A DNA stretch of 34,942 nucleotides, from positions 1-34,942 of the forward strand of contig JBJXFX010000091.1 of NCBI GenBank assembly GCA_046152925.1, given 5' to 3'. A model generated the notes under the pieces. It did not search any database. It was given only the letters and a program-made list of their open reading frames with translations, and was not told the origin of the DNA. The position numbers and the translations under genes were made by a program. Shown one piece after another: positions 16,873 through 23,749 of the stretch (positions are counted from its first letter, which is position 1; each line of letters opens with the position of its first letter). The stretch comes from CAMAUF01 sp046152925 (GTDB lineage: Bacteria; Chloroflexota; Dehalococcoidia; Tepidiformales; Tepidiformaceae).

Positions 16873-17196
16873 TCAGTCGGGCTCGATCGTGGCGGTGAGG
16901 CCGCAGGACTCGAGCCGCTCGCGGTACAGCTCCGCTTCTTCTTTGACGCATGTGATCACCGTCGCTTGCCCGTGGTTGTGCGCCAAGAGCATGATTTCGG
17001 CCGCGCGCTCCGGCGAAAGTGACGGCACGGACCGGATCAGCGAGATGACGACGTGGTCCATCGGGTTGTGGTCGTCGTTGTGGAGGACGACGTTCCAAGG
17101 AGGGAGGAGGCGGCGGAGGATGTCGACGTCGATCTCGGGTGTGGTCGTCGTCTCGGCGCGCGTCCGGGTGGCGATGGCGGGCGCCGCGAGCCTCAC
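16873..17196 (-). CDS. clpS: ATP-dependent Clp protease adaptor ClpS
   Basis: 107 residues. A flexible N-terminus of about 30 residues precedes the conserved core PPWNVVLHNDDHNPMDHVV, which contains the NDD N-degron-binding region, and HNHGQATVITCVKEEAELY. ClpS delivers N-end-rule substrates to a Clp unfoldase. It starts with GTG 17196, overlapping the stop of the upstream unknown gene by 4 nt (GTGA). No clpA or clpC is adjacent, so the partner is encoded elsewhere. Confidence 0.95.
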   Translation of the reverse strand: MRLAAPAIATRTRAETTTTPEIDVDILRRLLPPWNVVLHNDDHNPMDHVVISLIRSVPSLSPERAAEIMLLAHNHGQATVITCVKEEAELYRERLESCGLTATIEPD

Positions 17197-17594
17197 GCGG
17201 GCACTCGCTCAAGGTCCGCGAGGACCTTGTCGAGGACGTCGGCGACGCGTGGGTCACTGCTCCGAACAAGGTCGTAGAGTTCGCTCAGGCTGCGGTCGAG
17301 CCGGACTTCATGTTCTTCCGTCTCGCTTTCTGGGAGCCGGTTCACGGGGTTGCCAACACCATCGAGCCATCTCTCCTCATGACGCATCACTTCGACGCCA
17401 CGGGTGTCGAGGACGCGAATCCCGTGTGGCCACTGTCCGTTGTCGAACAGCGAGCCGACCAGGATCCTTGCACTCGGAGTGTTGTACGCGAACCAATCAT
17501 CCCGGCCGGGGACCGGTTCCCACCGAAGACGGCCCGCGCGGGTTCGGGCGACGAGGGATTCAAGCAATTCCGTCAGCTTGGGTGGAGTAGTCAT
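17193..17594 (-). CDS. Conserved-looking protein of unknown function upstream of clpS
   Basis: 133 residues from ATG 17594, with GGAG 6 nt upstream. The N-terminus (LTELLESLVARTRAGRLRWEPV) is followed by DDWFAYNTPSARILVGS, a mixed alpha/beta middle and an acidic helical C-terminus (SLSELYDLVRSSDPRVADVLDKV). I recall no named family. It overlaps clpS by 4 nt. It also overlaps the reconstructed end of the upstream membrane protein (ATGA), so all three look like one operon. There is no signal peptide or membrane segment. Confidence 0.75.
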   Translation of the reverse strand: MTTPPKLTELLESLVARTRAGRLRWEPVPGRDDWFAYNTPSARILVGSLFDNGQWPHGIRVLDTRGVEVMRHEERWLDGVGNPVNRLPESETEEHEVRLDRSLSELYDLVRSSDPRVADVLDKVLADLERVPA

Positions 17595-18102
17595 GACTGA
17601 CTCCAAGTATACCGCTGCAGCTCGAGGATAGGATCTTCCAAGAGGTTCCCGACGCGATGGATCGCCGCTTCGACGTCCTGAACAGAGCGCCTTGAGGCCG
17701 ACTCGAGTCCAACGCCGCGATGCGTTGGAGCGCCAAACCAAGTTCCTCGGTCATGCCCGGCCAGTCCGACTGGTCAAGCTTGGCAGCAGCGAGAACTTGC
17801 CGCGCGACCTGTCGCCAAGTGCGAATCGCCTCGCCCAACGCCGGCCGGTCGCCCAACGCTAGGGCTCGGTCGACGTCGCGTTCGGCCTCCTGGAGTTCGA
17901 TAAGGGTCGTCAAGAACTCGGTTCGGGCGACCCGCCCGGTGGTCGCCCTTATCGCCGCCGTCGCGGCCTCCACGGCCGTCCGCGTCTTCCGCAGCTGCCA
18001 CCAGGCGAACAGGATCCCGGCGACGCCTAGCAGCAAGCCCGCCAGGCCCATCCAGAACCCAGCCTGCGTGGCGACGTGGTCGCTCGGGGTCAGCCAGTCC
18101 AC
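17560..18102 (-). CDS. Single-TM protein, unknown, probably frameshifted near its end
   Basis: 180 residues as read, from GTG 18102 (poor ribosome site). One membrane helix (about 14-36, GFWMGLAGLLLGVAGILFAWW) is followed by a cytosolic helical domain. As read, the gene runs 35 nt into the next gene and its tail after LQRIAALD is Ser/Arg-rich and unlike a natural ending. The -1 frame instead gives GLESASRRSVQDVEAA...ELQRYTWSQS with a stop at 17591 that overlaps the next ATG (ATGA). Adding one G to the GG at 17709-17710 restores that frame. The intact gene would span 17591-18102. Confidence 0.65.
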   Translation of the reverse strand: MDWLTPSDHVATQAGFWMGLAGLLLGVAGILFAWWQLRKTRTAVEAATAAIRATTGRVARTEFLTTLIELQEAERDVDRALALGDRPALGEAIRTWRQVARQVLAAAKLDQSDWPGMTEELGLALQRIAALDSSRPQGALFRTSKRRSIASGTSWKILSSSCSGILGVSHDYSTQADGIA

Positions 18103-18112
18103 GGCCGGTAGT

Positions 18113-19081
18113 CTACGCGCCGAGGGGCTTCACCCTCACGAGCTTCTTCAGGCTCTTCAACTCCCGCGGCGGGTCCATCAAGCGGCCTCGGATCGCAAAG
18201 CTGACCTCACCGACATAGATGTCGCCGCGCGAGTCCACCGTGATCCCGTGGGGAGCGATGAACTGGCCGGGGCCTTCGCCCTCGTTCTCGTCGCCGAAGC
18301 GCGCGAGCAGCTTGCCGCTGGTGTCGAGAATGCTTATCCGGTGGCCCATGCCAGGGCAGCCCTCCAGCAGGCCGTCGATCTGGTTCAGTTCGCCGACGTA
18401 GATGTTGCCGTCGGGGCCGAGACACATGCCGTCCGGCCGGTGGATGTTGTGATACTCGTGTTGGAACTTGCCGTTGGCGTCGAACACCTGCACGCGGTGA
18501 CATTCGCGGTCGGCGATGAAGACGTTGTCGTCCTTGTCGATCGCGACGTTGTGGGGCCGGATGAACTGGCCGGGATCCACGCCGGGGCCGCCCCACGAGA
18601 GCACGTGCTGACCTTCGGGCGTGAACTTGTGGACCGCGTTGTTACCGTAACCGTCACTGATGTAGACGAAACCCGTCTTTCGCGAGACAGCCGCGTGCGT
18701 CGGCCGGTTGAAGGGCTCGTTGCTCCAGCGCGCCTTCGGCTGGTTCGGCGTGCCAATCGTCAGGAGGAGCTGGCCGTCTTGCGTCCACTTCGTGACCGAG
18801 TGCGTGCCGTCGTCCGTCGCCCAGATCGCGTCGTCGGGGCCCACGAAGAGGCCGTGCGTCCGCGCGTCGAAGACGCCCTTGCCGAACGTCCGGAGCAGCT
18901 TCCCATCTCGGCTGAAGACCATGATCGGGTGCTCAGTGTTGCGGGTGAGCGCGACGAGTTCGTCGCGGCTGTTGACGGCGACGCCCGGCGTCTCGCGCAA
19001 GGTGATGCCGTCGGGGAGCTGCTCCCAGGCAGCGAGGGCGTCGTAGGTGTAGTCGCCAGAGCCAACACGGACCGAATCCAT
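18113..19081 (-). CDS. NHL-repeat beta-propeller protein
   Basis: 322 residues from ATG 19081, which GGAGG precedes by 8 nt. Repeated NHL blades are seen: GQFIRPHNVAIDKDDNVFIADRECHRVQVFD, HRPDGMCLGPDGNIYVGE and GQFIAPHGITVDSRGDIYVGE. It most resembles the six-bladed propeller of peptidyl-alpha-hydroxyglycine amidating lyase-like proteins, which are common in Chloroflexi and soil bacteria. No signal peptide is seen, so it is probably cytosolic. The substrate is unknown. Its promoter region carries GAGTGC palindromes (see the CIRCE entry), including one at 19103-19114 overlapping its -10-like TACAGT. Confidence 0.85.
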   Translation of the reverse strand: MDSVRVGSGDYTYDALAAWEQLPDGITLRETPGVAVNSRDELVALTRNTEHPIMVFSRDGKLLRTFGKGVFDARTHGLFVGPDDAIWATDDGTHSVTKWTQDGQLLLTIGTPNQPKARWSNEPFNRPTHAAVSRKTGFVYISDGYGNNAVHKFTPEGQHVLSWGGPGVDPGQFIRPHNVAIDKDDNVFIADRECHRVQVFDANGKFQHEYHNIHRPDGMCLGPDGNIYVGELNQIDGLLEGCPGMGHRISILDTSGKLLARFGDENEGEGPGQFIAPHGITVDSRGDIYVGEVSFAIRGRLMDPPRELKSLKKLVRVKPLGA

Positions 19082-19137
19082 GGCGTCCGCCTCCATCAAG
19101 TGAGTGCGGGCACTGTACCGGATTGGCGTCCCACGTT

Positions 19138-19160
19138 CCGAGTGCTCCCTCGGCACTCGG
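19138..19160. promoter_or_regulatory. CIRCE-related palindrome (reverse-order half-sites)
   Basis: CCGAGTGC, a 7-nt spacer and GCACTCGG form a perfect 8-bp inverted repeat using the GAGTGC/GCACTC half-sites of CIRCE in the opposite order. A third, smaller palindrome AGTGC-GG-GCACT lies at 19103-19114. Both sit between the NHL gene and the true CIRCE element. Confidence 0.5.
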
Positions 19161-19181
19161 ACTCCGGGCCGGGAACTTCGC

Positions 19182-19208
19182 TTAGCACTCTTGACACGCG
19201 AGTGCTAA
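19182..19208 (+). promoter_or_regulatory. CIRCE element (HrcA operator)
   Basis: TTAGCACTC, a 9-nt spacer and GAGTGCTAA match the CIRCE consensus without mismatch. HrcA binds CIRCE and represses heat-shock genes. The spacer contains TTGACA (19191-19196), a perfect -35 box. An 18-nt spacing leads to a weak -10 (GAAGAT, 19215-19220), so HrcA would sit on the promoter of the fmdB-like gene. The chaperone genes usually controlled by CIRCE are not in this window. Confidence 0.9.
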
Positions 19209-19254
19209 CGTCGCGAAGATGGCAACACTGTCCATTACCATCGGGGGGGCTCCG

Positions 19255-19575
19255 TTGCCGACCTACGACTACCGCTGCGACGCCTGCCACAAGACGTATG
19301 AAACCCGCGAGAGCTTTTCCGCGCCGATGGAGCACGAGTGCCAGGAGTGTGGCAAGGGGACCGCGAAGCGCCTCCTCTCCGCCCCGGCCATCGTCTTCAA
19401 GGGCAGCGGCTGGTATGCCAAGGACAGCAAGGGCAAGAGCGCGAGCAGCAGCGACGACGACAAGACCACCACGACGAGCCTCCCGGAGGCGCCCAAGGCG
19501 GAGACGTCCGAGTCGAGTCCCACGCCGTCCAGCACGGATTCGTCGACCTCCTCCACCGCGACCGCGGCGAGCTGA
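19255..19575 (+). CDS. FmdB-family zinc-ribbon protein
   Basis: 106 residues from TTG 19255, giving the family-typical start (M)PTYDYRC; GGGGGGG (19243-19249) precedes it. The upstream ATG 19219 would add residues with no match and would lie on the predicted promoter. Zinc-ribbon Cys pairs are CDAC (8-11) and CQEC, followed by KRLLSAPAIVFKGSGWYAKD. The C-terminal 45 residues are a Ser/Thr-rich disordered tail. FmdB-like proteins are putative regulators of unclear role. The CIRCE element just upstream implies heat-shock control. The dtd gene follows after 3 nt. Confidence 0.88.
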   Translation: MPTYDYRCDACHKTYETRESFSAPMEHECQECGKGTAKRLLSAPAIVFKGSGWYAKDSKGKSASSSDDDKTTTTSLPEAPKAETSESSPTPSSTDSSTSSTATAAS

Positions 19576-19578
19576 GGC

Positions 19579-20040
19579 TTGCGCGCGGTGGTGCAACGGG
19601 TCGCCCGGGCGTCGGTCACGGTCGAGGGGACCGTGGTCGGCGAAATCGGCGCGGGCCTGCTCGTGCTCCTCGGCGTGACCCACACCGACACGATCGCGAC
19701 CGCCGACCGTCTCGGAGACAAGATTACGGGCCTCCGCATTTTCGAAGACGCCGACGGCAAGATGAACCTCGCGCTGGCGGACACGGGCGGCGCGCTCCTC
19801 TGCGTGAGCCAGTTCACGCTCCACGGCGACATGCGTCGCGGCCGCCGACCCTCGTTCGAAGCTGCCGCCCCGCCCGCCGTCGCCGAGCAGCTCTATGAGC
19901 GCTTCTGCGCGACCGTGCGGGCGCAAGGTATCTCCTGCGAGCACGGGGTCTTCGGCGCGCACATGGCGGTCGACCTTCTGAACGACGGCCCCGTGACGCT
20001 GATCATCGACACCGACGAGCTCGACCGCCCGCGTCGATGA
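19579..20040 (+). CDS. dtd: D-aminoacyl-tRNA deacylase
   Basis: 153 residues, full length. It has the invariant N-terminus MRAVVQRVARASVTV, the active-site SQFTL motif and the Gly-cisPro-containing NDGPVT motif that excludes L-aminoacyl-tRNAs. It hydrolyses D-amino acids (and glycine) mischarged on tRNA. The start is TTG 19579, 3 nt after the fmdB-like stop, with GAGG nearly touching it, so translation probably depends on coupling. Through cotranscription it may share the CIRCE-controlled promoter, linking proofreading to heat stress (inference). Confidence 0.95.
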   Translation: MRAVVQRVARASVTVEGTVVGEIGAGLLVLLGVTHTDTIATADRLGDKITGLRIFEDADGKMNLALADTGGALLCVSQFTLHGDMRRGRRPSFEAAAPPAVAEQLYERFCATVRAQGISCEHGVFGAHMAVDLLNDGPVTLIIDTDELDRPRR

Positions 20041-20091
20041 TCACACGGGTTCCCGCCCGCGTATCCTGAGGCCGAGCGCCCGGAGGATTTG

Positions 20092-20973
20092 ATGGCCCAA
20101 CCGGCAGTCCCTGGTTTCGTCGCTGAGCTGATTTCTCAGGTCGAACTGGCGGCGGCGCTTGCGCTCGTACTCGGCGAGATCTCGGGGCGTTCGCCCGTCG
20201 ACGAGAGGCTCGCCGGCCCGCTCGCTGACGTGCTCCAGGCGGCCGGGCTCGACTGGCCGCTTCAATTGCCGGCCGCCCAGGCTGGGGCCCTGGCCGGACT
20301 GCTCCGCGCAACCTTGGCCCAGGCCACACATGCGGCGACGCAATCAGCCCCGGCGGTCGGCTGGTCGCCTGCCGAAGACGAACTCTTACTCGACCAGGGC
20401 GCGGGGTCGGCTACGTTCCCACCCGCTCTCGCGAGATCCGCCGATTCGATGCCCGGCCTTCGCGAGGCAATGGCTGGGCCGGGCGCGCGGTTCCTCGATG
20501 TCGGAGCGGGCGTTGGCGCCCTCAGTTTCGCCGCTGCACGCACCTGGCCCGCGGCCACGGTGGTAGGCCTCGACCCTTGGGATCGCCCACTCGACCTCGC
20601 GCGAAAGCGCCTCGACGAAGCTGGCCTTGCTGATCGGGTCTCGTTTGTGACCGGCGGGATCGAGACCTTCGCGTCGGACCCGTTCGACCTCGTCTGGCTC
20701 CCCTTGAGCTTCATCCCGCCGGCCGTCCGGGCGGCCGCAATCGACCGGACGCTCGCGCTGATCAAGGCCGAAGGCTGGCTGGTGGCGAGCATATTCGCGG
20801 GGCCGGGAACGCTCGGCGAGGCCACCGCACGGCTCAGGTCCGCGCGCTCCGGCGGGTCGGTGATGTCTGCGAGTTCGATAGTCGCAGAGCTGGAAGCAGC
20901 CGGATTTCGCGGCGTCCGGGTCCTTCCGGCCGAGACGTGGCCGCCCGCGCAGCTCATCGTGGGCCGTCGATAG
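20092..20973 (+). CDS. Class I SAM-dependent methyltransferase
   Basis: 293 residues from ATG 20092, with GGAGGA at 20082-20087. An all-helical N-terminal domain of about 110 residues precedes the Rossmann methyltransferase core: motif I FLDVGAGVGALS, GLDPWDRPLDLARKRLDEAGL, then FDLVWLPLSFIPP. The two-domain build recalls small-molecule methyltransferases with an N-terminal dimerisation region. The substrate is unknown. It stands alone between dtd and proS. Confidence 0.85.
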   Translation: MAQPAVPGFVAELISQVELAAALALVLGEISGRSPVDERLAGPLADVLQAAGLDWPLQLPAAQAGALAGLLRATLAQATHAATQSAPAVGWSPAEDELLLDQGAGSATFPPALARSADSMPGLREAMAGPGARFLDVGAGVGALSFAAARTWPAATVVGLDPWDRPLDLARKRLDEAGLADRVSFVTGGIETFASDPFDLVWLPLSFIPPAVRAAAIDRTLALIKAEGWLVASIFAGPGTLGEATARLRSARSGGSVMSASSIVAELEAAGFRGVRVLPAETWPPAQLIVGRR

Positions 20974-21043
20974 CCTCGCCCGCCTACCCCCAGCGGCTGC
21001 ACCCTTGTACCGTCTTTCGAATCACCTTCTCCGGACGCCGCCC

Positions 21044-22741
21044 ATGCGCATGAGCAAGCTCTTGCTCAAGACCCTCCGCGAAGCCCCGGCCGAGGCCGAG
21101 CTCGCCAGCCACAAGCTCCTGCTCCGCGCCGGCCTCATGATCCCGTTCGCCGCCGGACTCTATAGCTTCACGCCGCTCGGCTGGCGCGTCTTCCGCAAGG
21201 TCGAGCAGCTGATCCGCGACGAGATGGACGCGAGCGGCGCCCAGGAAGTCCGCCTCCCGGAGCTCAACCCCGTCGAGATGTGGGAGCAGAGCGGCCGCGC
21301 GGACACCATGGGCCAAACGCTGATGCGGCTCGTCGACCGCAAGGAGCGTGGCTTCGTGCTCGGCCCGACGCACGAAGAAGGGATGAGCTTCATCGCATCG
21401 CGCACCATCCAGAGCTACCGCGACATGCCGGTGACGCTCTACCAGATAGAGACGAAGTTCCGCGACGAAGCGCGGCCGCGGGGCGGCCTCATCCGGCTGC
21501 GCGAGTTCACGATGAAGGACGCGTACAGCTTCGATGCGAGCTGGGAGGCGCTCGACTCGTCGTACGACGCGGCTTTCGACGCGTACGTCCGGATCTTCGC
21601 GCGCGCTGGCGTGCCGGTGATCCCCGTGATGGCCGACTCCGGGGCGATCGGCGGCAAGGACTCCCAAGAGTTCGTCTACCTCACACCAGACGGCGAGGAT
21701 GAAATCCTCCTCTGTCCCGGCTGTGGCTATGCCGCGAACGCCGAGAAGGCCGACTTCGTGCGCCCGGCGCCGCTGGCGGCGGACCCCGGCGCCCTTGGCA
21801 AAATCCCCACGCCAGGCCGCAAGACGATCGCCGACCTCGTCGACCTCCTCAACGTTGAGGCGCGCCAGACGGCGAAAGCAGTGTTCTACCGTGCGGATGG
21901 CAAGCCCGTGTTCGCGGTGATCCGCGGCGACCTCGACGTCAACGAGGTCAAGCTCAAGAACGCGCTCAAAGCGAAGGACCTGGAGCCGATGGACGATGCG
22001 GCCGTGCGGGCCGCCGGCCTCGTGGCGGGCTCGGCGGGCGCTGTCGGCCTCACAGGGATGACGATTGTCGCCGACCCCAGCGCCGTCGAGGCCGTGAACC
22101 TGGTGGCGGGCGCGAACGAGCCGGACATGCACTACCTGAACACGAACCATGGCCGTGACTGGAAGGCGGACGTGGTCGCGCCGATCGCCCTCGCCCGCGC
22201 GGGCGATGCTTGCGCCACCTGTGGCGCGGCGCTCGAGACGAAGCGCGGGATGGAGATGGGCCATGTCTTCAAGCTTGGGACGATCTACTCCGAGGCGATG
22301 GGTGTTGAGTTCAGCGACGAGCAGGGCGAACGGCACCCGGCAGTGATGGGCTGCTACGGCATCGGCGTCGAGCGGCTTTTGGCTGCGGTGGTGGAGGCCA
22401 ATCACGACACCGACGGCATCATCTGGCCGGCCGAAGTCGCGCCCTTCGATGTCCATGTGGTCGTGCTCAACGGCGACCAGCCGGCGGTCGCCGCCGCGCT
22501 TGCGGAGATCGAGCGCGCGTTTGAGGCCGAACGTCTGACGCTCTTGATCGACGATCGCGGGGACTCCGCGGGGATCAAGTTCAAGGACGCCGACCTCCTC
22601 GGGATGCCCGTGCGGATCACCGTGAGCCCCCGTGCGCTCGAAAAGGGCGGCGTTGAGCTTCGCGACCGCCGCACGAAGGAGATGTCGGTGGTGCCGTTGA
22701 TCGAGCTTGTCGAGCGGGTTCGCCAGATTCTCGGGGGTTGA
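21044..22741 (+). CDS. proS: Prolyl-tRNA synthetase (bacterial type)
   Basis: 565 residues from ATG 21044, the length of bacterial-type ProS with an editing insertion. Class II motif 2 begins at TKFRDEARPRGGLIRLREFTMKDAYSF. GPTHEEGMS (108-115) binds the adenylate, and motif 3 is GCYGIGVERLLAAVVE. The INS editing domain lies at about 225-400 (KTIADLVDLLNVEARQTAKAVFY...), and the C-terminal anticodon-binding domain starts near FDVHVVVLNGD. The ribosome site is weak (GGACG). It is essential for translation; the INS domain clears Ala-tRNA-Pro. Confidence 0.97.
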   Translation: MRMSKLLLKTLREAPAEAELASHKLLLRAGLMIPFAAGLYSFTPLGWRVFRKVEQLIRDEMDASGAQEVRLPELNPVEMWEQSGRADTMGQTLMRLVDRKERGFVLGPTHEEGMSFIASRTIQSYRDMPVTLYQIETKFRDEARPRGGLIRLREFTMKDAYSFDASWEALDSSYDAAFDAYVRIFARAGVPVIPVMADSGAIGGKDSQEFVYLTPDGEDEILLCPGCGYAANAEKADFVRPAPLAADPGALGKIPTPGRKTIADLVDLLNVEARQTAKAVFYRADGKPVFAVIRGDLDVNEVKLKNALKAKDLEPMDDAAVRAAGLVAGSAGAVGLTGMTIVADPSAVEAVNLVAGANEPDMHYLNTNHGRDWKADVVAPIALARAGDACATCGAALETKRGMEMGHVFKLGTIYSEAMGVEFSDEQGERHPAVMGCYGIGVERLLAAVVEANHDTDGIIWPAEVAPFDVHVVVLNGDQPAVAAALAEIERAFEAERLTLLIDDRGDSAGIKFKDADLLGMPVRITVSPRALEKGGVELRDRRTKEMSVVPLIELVERVRQILGG

Positions 22742-22745
22742 TTGG

Positions 22746-23300
22746 ATGCTGGTCGCAACGATCGCGCAGGACGATTTTGTGGCCAATCCGGCCTTCAAGG
22801 GCTGGGAGCTTCTCAACGGCGTGCCGACAGAGCGGAAGAAGAACGTTCGCGCCAATGCGACGGTCGCAACGGTCCTTCAGGAGCTCGGTTCGGTCGCGGA
22901 CGCCTTGGGTGGATCAGCCCTCGGGCCCAACCAGTTGTTTGGCCTTTGGGGCCAGCGTCCGGACCACCTCCGCGCCGTGGACGCCTCTTACTACCGGTTC
23001 AGCCTGGCCGTGGACTTCGATATCGATGTGCTCGAATTGCCGCCGGACATCGCCGTGGAGGTCGTTTCGCCGGGTTTGCCCGCTTCCGAACTGGAACGCA
23101 AGCGGGTGGAGTTGATTCAAGCCGGGGTCGAAATGATTTGGGTCCTCTATCCGGCCACGCAAACACTCCATGTGCACACGCGCGACAAGTTTGCCGTCCT
23201 GTCGGCGACGACGTGCTCGATGGCGGCGACATCGTCTGCGGCTTCTCGACCAAGGTTTCTCGCCTCTTCCGGCGCAGCTGAGCCTTTCAGCCGCGCCTGA
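22746..23300 (+). CDS. Uma2/DUF820-family putative endonuclease, C-terminus frameshifted
   Basis: 184 residues as read. The core follows the Uma2 (PD-(D/E)XK) fold: FELLNG-like WELLNGVPTERK, then PDIAVEVVSPGLPASELERKRVELIQAGVEMIWVLYP with the catalytic Glu-Val and Lys region. After AVLS the frame yields an Ala/Ser-rich tail, whereas the -1 frame reads GDDVLDGGDIVCGFSTKVSRLFRRS and stops at 23281, an ending typical of the family. Adding one G to the GG at 23204-23205 restores it. This is either a recent pseudogene or a consensus error. It starts 4 nt after proS. Confidence 0.8.
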   Translation: MLVATIAQDDFVANPAFKGWELLNGVPTERKKNVRANATVATVLQELGSVADALGGSALGPNQLFGLWGQRPDHLRAVDASYYRFSLAVDFDIDVLELPPDIAVEVVSPGLPASELERKRVELIQAGVEMIWVLYPATQTLHVHTRDKFAVLSATTCSMAATSSAASRPRFLASSGAAEPFSRA

Positions 23301-23301
23301 A

Positions 23302-23351
23302 GTCGCGGTTCTGATAGGTGGGCTTGCAGAATCGCCCATCAGAGCTGCGAC
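23302..23351. terminator. Long imperfect hairpin between convergent genes
   Basis: Arms 23302-23315 and 23338-23351 pair over 14 positions, with two G-U wobbles when transcribed on the plus strand. An inner GGGC/GCCC stem continues after a 4-nt bulge. There is no U-tract, so it may stabilise 3' ends or stop RNA polymerase with Rho rather than act as a standard terminator. Confidence 0.5.
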
Positions 23352-23378
23352 CACCGAACCGACCACACGCGCGCCGCT

Positions 23379-23675
23379 CTACCCCCGCGTCCCGCTGAAC
23401 GGCCCCGCACCCATCGGCCCGAACTCCACCTCACCGTTGAGGTTGTCCCCCGCTACGGTCCCCTTGAACACCAGCTTCATCTTGCCCATCGCCCCCTCGA
23501 AGTCGGCGCTGCAGGTGAAGCTGTCACCCTCGGCGGACGCGTCGTAGATCGGCCCGGAGCCCCGCTGGTTCGAAAACGTCCCCGAAAGCCCGCCCGCCGA
23601 CTCCAGCGTCAGCGTCGCGGGCCGGTCGCCCATCGGCGTCTTGATCGTGATGTTCCAGGTGCCGTCGACGGCCAT
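23379..23675 (-). CDS. Small beta-rich protein, unknown family
   Basis: 98 residues; GGAG lies 9 nt before ATG 23675. The pattern DGTWNITIKTPMGDRPATLTLESAGG, then GTFSNQRGSGPIYD, then GTVAGDNLNGEVEFGPMGAGPFSGTRG is one I have seen in many small uncharacterised proteins of Actinobacteria and Proteobacteria. It looks like a compact beta-barrel, perhaps a ligand binder. No signal peptide is present. A -10-like TAGCCT lies at 23712-23707. Confidence 0.75.
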   Translation of the reverse strand: MAVDGTWNITIKTPMGDRPATLTLESAGGLSGTFSNQRGSGPIYDASAEGDSFTCSADFEGAMGKMKLVFKGTVAGDNLNGEVEFGPMGAGPFSGTRG

Positions 23676-23749
23676 GTCGTTTTCTCCAAGGAGTGCGTTT
23701 CCGCCAGGCTACCACGCCCCTCGTCCCGGTTGAACGCCTGGCGGCGCGT

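Noticed and set aside
19219..19254. ATG 19219 as start of the fmdB-like gene
   Set aside because: It would add 12 residues with no family match and lies on the predicted -10 region. TTG 19255 restores the typical (M)PTYDYRC start with a G-rich ribosome site.
17720..19678. 652-codon open frame on the plus strand
   Set aside because: It is antisense to the NHL propeller and the TM protein, ends in Arg/Pro-rich low complexity, and crosses the CIRCE site and the fmdB-like gene in another frame.
20974..21043. T-box or other tRNA-sensing leader before proS
   Set aside because: Only 70 nt separate the genes. No stem with a Pro specifier, T-box sequence or terminator is visible.
20984..22855. 623-codon open frame on the minus strand
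   Set aside because: It is the antisense shadow of proS, whose domain motifs are all intact on the plus strand.
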